Source: Ewingella sp963519305 (GTDB lineage: Bacteria; Pseudomonadota; Gammaproteobacteria; Enterobacterales; Enterobacteriaceae). Taken from it: a stretch of DNA of 64,000 bases. A program made the position numbers and the translations under genes. The stretch spans positions 1 to 64,000 of the forward strand of contig CAUQMS010000014.1 in the NCBI GenBank assembly GCA_963519305.1, written 5' to 3'. The notes under the pieces were generated by a model, which was not told where the DNA came from, ran no database searches, and worked only from the letters and a program-made list of their open reading frames with translations. Each line of letters starts with the position of its first letter. Position 1 is the stretch's first letter. Below are positions 61,411 to 64,000 of this stretch, one piece after another.

Positions 61411-62188
61411 TTCCTCTGTGCGTGATTTTGGGCTGCCATTGAGTATTACCCGCCAGCCGATGGGATTTGTTTACCATCAGGACGTGACCGGGCCGGTTCC
61501 GGAGATCCGTACGCTGGATCAAATACGTCCATCGCTGCGTGACCCCCAGTGTGACGGGCCGGAACAGGTCTACGCGATTGCCATGGACGTCGCCCGCCAG
61601 ATTCATCATCAGGTGCTGCAAACCCGCATGTTGCTATTTGGCGTGGTGACCTATGCGTCAGGTCGTCTGGGGGATGAACCGGTGCGCAGCCAGGGGCACG
61701 TTCATCGTATCAGCCAGCACAGCGGCTGGTCGCCGCCGGAACTGTATGAAATCTGGCAGGGTAAAGCGGTGATTTATATGCAGGAATACGTTGAACAAGA
61801 TCCTGGCCGATGTTTTGCTATTCATGCCGGGCCGGGTGACAAAATCCTGGTACCACCGGGCTGGGCGCATGCCACCCTTTCTGCCGACCCACATATCCCG
61901 CTGACCTTTGCCGCCTGGTGCGATCGTGAATACGGATTTGAATACGACGCGGTGCGTCAGCGTAAAGGCCTGGCCTGGTATCCGTTACTGCAAGGTGACC
62001 ATATTACGTGGCAGCAAAACTCTCACTACTCCCCGACGCGACTGTATGCGACGCAGCCAAGACACTATGTCGAATTTGGTATTACCGCGGAGCCTTTGTA
62101 CCGCCAGTTTGAAGAGGATCCCGCGCGCTTTCAGTTTATTTCTGACCCCGGCAGCGTGGCCGATAAATGGGTGAATTTTGTGCCTTAG
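61403..62188 (+). CDS. Second cupin sugar-phosphate isomerase-like protein
   Basis: The 261-residue protein has a cupin core related to its upstream neighbour: GHVH (H99, H101), E113 in PPELYEIWQG and H156 in PPGWAHAT, so all four metal ligands are kept. It has extra N-terminal and C-terminal parts. The GTG at 61403 was chosen because GGAGG lies 7 nt upstream; the start overlaps the preceding stop by 8 nt, so the two are co-translated. It may be a partner subunit or a paralogue with another substrate. Identity with the first cupin is low outside the core. Confidence 0.78.
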   Translation: MSDSSVRDFGLPLSITRQPMGFVYHQDVTGPVPEIRTLDQIRPSLRDPQCDGPEQVYAIAMDVARQIHHQVLQTRMLLFGVVTYASGRLGDEPVRSQGHVHRISQHSGWSPPELYEIWQGKAVIYMQEYVEQDPGRCFAIHAGPGDKILVPPGWAHATLSADPHIPLTFAAWCDREYGFEYDAVRQRKGLAWYPLLQGDHITWQQNSHYSPTRLYATQPRHYVEFGITAEPLYRQFEEDPARFQFISDPGSVADKWVNFVP

Positions 62189-62204
62189 TCCTGAGTCATC
62201 ACCA

Positions 62205-62240
62205 TAAAAACGGGCGACTGATTGAGTCGCCCGTTTTGCA
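62205..62240. terminator. Bidirectional terminator cupin genes / PTS genes
   Basis: A 13-bp stem AAAACGGGCGACT/AGTCGCCCGTTTT with a GATTG loop serves both convergent units. Confidence 0.92.
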
Positions 62241-62263
62241 TTCTGGCCAGCGCTGATTTAAGC

Positions 62264-63085
62264 CTAACCTAATACCCCGCAAGCCACGCCAAGCGCGGCC
62301 AGGACCAGCAGACTGACCATCGCTTTAACCGGAGATAAGCCCCGTTTTGCCATAAAGTACCAGACGCCGACTACTACGAGTAAAGGCAACAGCTGAGGGA
62401 AAATCCCGTCGAGCATCTGCTGAACGTGAATGTTCACGCCATCTTTAGTGACGAACTCTAAGCCGGTCCCGAGTTTTACGTAACTCGCCGCCACGCCGCC
62501 CATAACAAACACGCCGAGTAGCGAAAGTGCCTCACGCAGCTTGGTCGATTTGCTGCTCACCAGCATTTCGACGGATCCCGATCCCATGCGGTAGCCTTTC
62601 ATAAACAGCCAGTAGGAGCCGCAAATCATGATGGCGTTAAAAGAGATGATGTAGAACAGCGGCCCGATAATGCTGCCACCGGCCGCCAGCGCCATCCCGA
62701 TACTGAGCAAAATCGGGATAAGCATACCGGGTATCATCGAGTCACCAATCCCGGCGATCGGCCCCATCAGCCCCACTTTCAACGTGTTAATCGCTTCCCC
62801 GTCGATAGGTTCGCCATTGGCCTTTTTTTCCTCCAGCCCGACGGCCATTCCGTTCACGATAGCACCGATTTGCGGCTCCGTATTATAGAAGGAGGCGTGG
62901 CGGCGCATGGCTTCGATGCGTTGCTTGGGATCGCTGTACAGTTTTTTAATGGCAGGCATCATGCCAAGACAAAAGCCGAATGACTCCAGACGCTCAAAAC
63001 TCATCGAGGACAGGTTGTACATCATCCATGCCCGCCAGCAGCGGCGCAGATCTTTCTTATCGAGTGAAACCGGTGTGGTGTTCAT
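62264..63085 (-). CDS. PTS mannose/fructose/sorbose family IID component
   Basis: The 273-residue membrane protein is a IID subunit of the mannose-type phosphotransferase system: N-terminal LDKKDLRRCWRAWMM and SFERLESFGF, PAIKKLYSD, then GLMGPIAGIGDSMIPG and a C-terminal hydrophobic segment. With IIC it forms the sugar channel. It overlaps the IIC stop by one base (TGATG). The sugar is not recognisable. Genes for IIA and IIB should lie to the right, beyond the window. Confidence 0.95.
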   Translation of the reverse strand: MNTTPVSLDKKDLRRCWRAWMMYNLSSMSFERLESFGFCLGMMPAIKKLYSDPKQRIEAMRRHASFYNTEPQIGAIVNGMAVGLEEKKANGEPIDGEAINTLKVGLMGPIAGIGDSMIPGMLIPILLSIGMALAAGGSIIGPLFYIISFNAIMICGSYWLFMKGYRMGSGSVEMLVSSKSTKLREALSLLGVFVMGGVAASYVKLGTGLEFVTKDGVNIHVQQMLDGIFPQLLPLLVVVGVWYFMAKRGLSPVKAMVSLLVLAALGVACGVLG

Positions 63086-63882
63086 CAGAATTCATCCTCG
63101 TCATCAGCGGGTGTCGGCGAAGCGGATGCGCTGACCGGCTCGGGCTTGTAGTTGTAGTGAATCAAAGAGAGCAACGCACCGACGATAACCAGTGCCACCA
63201 TGTTCAGATGCAAAAAAACAATGCAGATAAAGCCAACCAAAAAGTAGATCCACAGCGTATAGCTTTTGATGATCTGCTTAAGCAGAATAGCGATGCCCAC
63301 CGCTGGCAAAATGCCACCGACCACGCTCATGGTCTTGATGATGATTTCAGGCAGGCTGTCCATAAAGGCGCTGATGTACTGCGCGCCAAAAAACACGGCG
63401 ATAAACGTAGGGATGAATCTCAGCAGGAAGTTCGTGATTTGCGGGCCAATAGCGCTGTTGAAATAGACGCCGCGTTCGTCACCTTTTTCCAAAGAGACAT
63501 CCGCGCGGTGGTTCCAGTAGGAGTTCAGCACCATCATCACGTTGAACAAAATCGTACCCGCAATACCGATGGTAGCCGCCAGCGCAACGGCGACGTCGGT
63601 GCCTTTGCCGGATAAAATCCCCAGAGCGATAGCGGGAAAAGCGACAAAGTTGAGATCCGATGGCATGGATCCGCCGGGCGTCACCATGGCGATATACACT
63701 GCCTGCACGGCAACGCCGATGATGATACCGGTCGTGACATCACCAAGAATAAATCCCACCAGCATGCCAGAAACTAGCGGACGGGTAATGGTGTACCAGC
63801 CGCCGGTCAGCCCCAGTAACCAGGGAGTGCTGAGTGCGCCGAGATAACACAGTATTCCTATAAGCGTTGCTTCAAACCACAT
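63085..63882 (-). CDS. PTS mannose/fructose/sorbose family IIC component
   Basis: The 265-residue protein has about eight hydrophobic segments and the IIC signatures TRPLVSGMLVGFILGDVTTG and AVYIAMVTPGGSMPSDLNF. The C-terminus is a short acidic tail (PADDEDEF). I chose the ATG at 63882, since AAGGGG is 6 nt upstream; an in-frame ATG at 63906 falls inside an inverted repeat and has no ribosome site. It is coupled to the downstream IID gene. Together they transport and phosphorylate an unidentified sugar. Confidence 0.94.
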   Translation of the reverse strand: MWFEATLIGILCYLGALSTPWLLGLTGGWYTITRPLVSGMLVGFILGDVTTGIIIGVAVQAVYIAMVTPGGSMPSDLNFVAFPAIALGILSGKGTDVAVALAATIGIAGTILFNVMMVLNSYWNHRADVSLEKGDERGVYFNSAIGPQITNFLLRFIPTFIAVFFGAQYISAFMDSLPEIIIKTMSVVGGILPAVGIAILLKQIIKSYTLWIYFLVGFICIVFLHLNMVALVIVGALLSLIHYNYKPEPVSASASPTPADDEDEF

Positions 63883-63894
63883 ACGTTGCCCCTT

Positions 63895-63947
63895 TATACC
63901 CGCCATACTTCAAGTCGCCCCCGGCGGCTCGAACTCTTTAGGGTATA
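63895..63947. repeat. Short dispersed inverted repeat upstream of PTS IIC
   Basis: TATACCC (63895-63901) and GGGTATA (63941-63947) flank inner arms ACTTCAAGTCGCC and GGCGGCTCGAACT. The unit is of the same family as those at 14041, 17429 and 31661, and lies inside the PTS operon between IIC and the gene upstream. Confidence 0.75.
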
Positions 63948-63954
63948 GTCTGTT

Positions 63955-64000
63955 TTAGTTGAGTTTTTTTTGAGCATCTTGCCACTGATAAAAGCTGCCA
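63955..64000 (-). CDS. C-terminal end of an upstream gene, perhaps PTS IIB
   Basis: On the minus strand an open frame ends GSFYQWQDAQKKLN then TAA at 63955-63957, running off the right edge. Position just before IIC suggests PTS IIB or IIA, but only 14 residues are visible, so this is an inference from context. Confidence 0.4.
   Translation of the reverse strand, partial: GSFYQWQDAQKKLN

Overview
The window is chromosomal DNA of an enterobacterium (Gammaproteobacteria, Enterobacterales). Almost every gene has a recognisable Escherichia coli counterpart of nearly the same length, and much of the order follows the E. coli 99-0 minute arc (leu tRNAs, rsmC-holD-rimI-prfC-osmY, yjjU-yjjV-deoCABD-yjjJ, serB-radA-nadR, ettA, slt-trpR, yjjX-gpmB-rob-creA-arcA, lasT-thrLABC, yaaA-yaaJ-talB-mog-satP, dnaKJ, nhaAR, rpsT, ribF-ileS-lspA-fkpB-ispH). 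Departures from E. coli (no lplA, no creBCD, an rcsA gene before ettA, an extra MFS gene beside mog, cupin isomerase and PTS genes after ispH) and the NhaA N-terminus suggest a Yersiniaceae-type organism such as Rahnella, Ewingella or Serratia. That assignment is an inference from memory of gene order; no search was run.

Layout. 1-205: tandem tRNA-Leu(CAG) genes. 400-2459: a divergent LysR/aldo-keto reductase pair. 2460-7280: rRNA methylation, DNA polymerase III psi, S18 acetylation, release factor 3 and the stress protein OsmY. 7592-9932: ytjA, yjjU, yjjV. 9970-14922: the deo operon for deoxynucleoside catabolism, preceded by two DeoR-type palindromes and a CRP-CytR-CRP arrangement. 15211-21321: HipA-like yjjJ, then smp and serB-radA-nadR, with a NadR box in front of nadR. 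21686-26165: a DUF3300/DUF2950 envelope pair and a second divergent LysR/oxidoreductase pair. 26232-31642: ettA, rcsA, slt and trpR with its operator. 31728-36725: yjjX, gpmB, rob, creA, arcA, a frame-disrupted yjjY and lasT. 36867-41804: the thr operon with leader peptide and attenuator. 41885-48351: yaaA, yaaJ, talB, mog, an MFS carrier and satP. 48517-51806: heat-shock operon dnaKJ with a sigma-32 promoter. 52049-54516: nhaA, nhaR, rpsT. 54892-60709: ribF-ileS-lspA-fkpB-ispH. 60847-63882: two coupled cupin-type phosphoglucose-isomerase homologues converging on mannose-family PTS genes that run off the right edge.

Most of the window is core metabolism and information processing. Control elements visible in the bases are unusually complete: a leu tRNA promoter, DeoR, CRP and CytR sites, NadR and Trp operators, the thr attenuator, a sigma-32 promoter and many intrinsic terminators. 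Several intergenic gaps carry members of a dispersed inverted-repeat family, including a clear ERIC-type element between deoB and deoD. The best candidates for something undescribed are the tandem cupin isomerase genes beside the PTS, the repeat-flanked yjjJ control region, the G-tract region upstream of rcsA, and the DUF3300/DUF2950 pair with its His/Asp-rich stretch.
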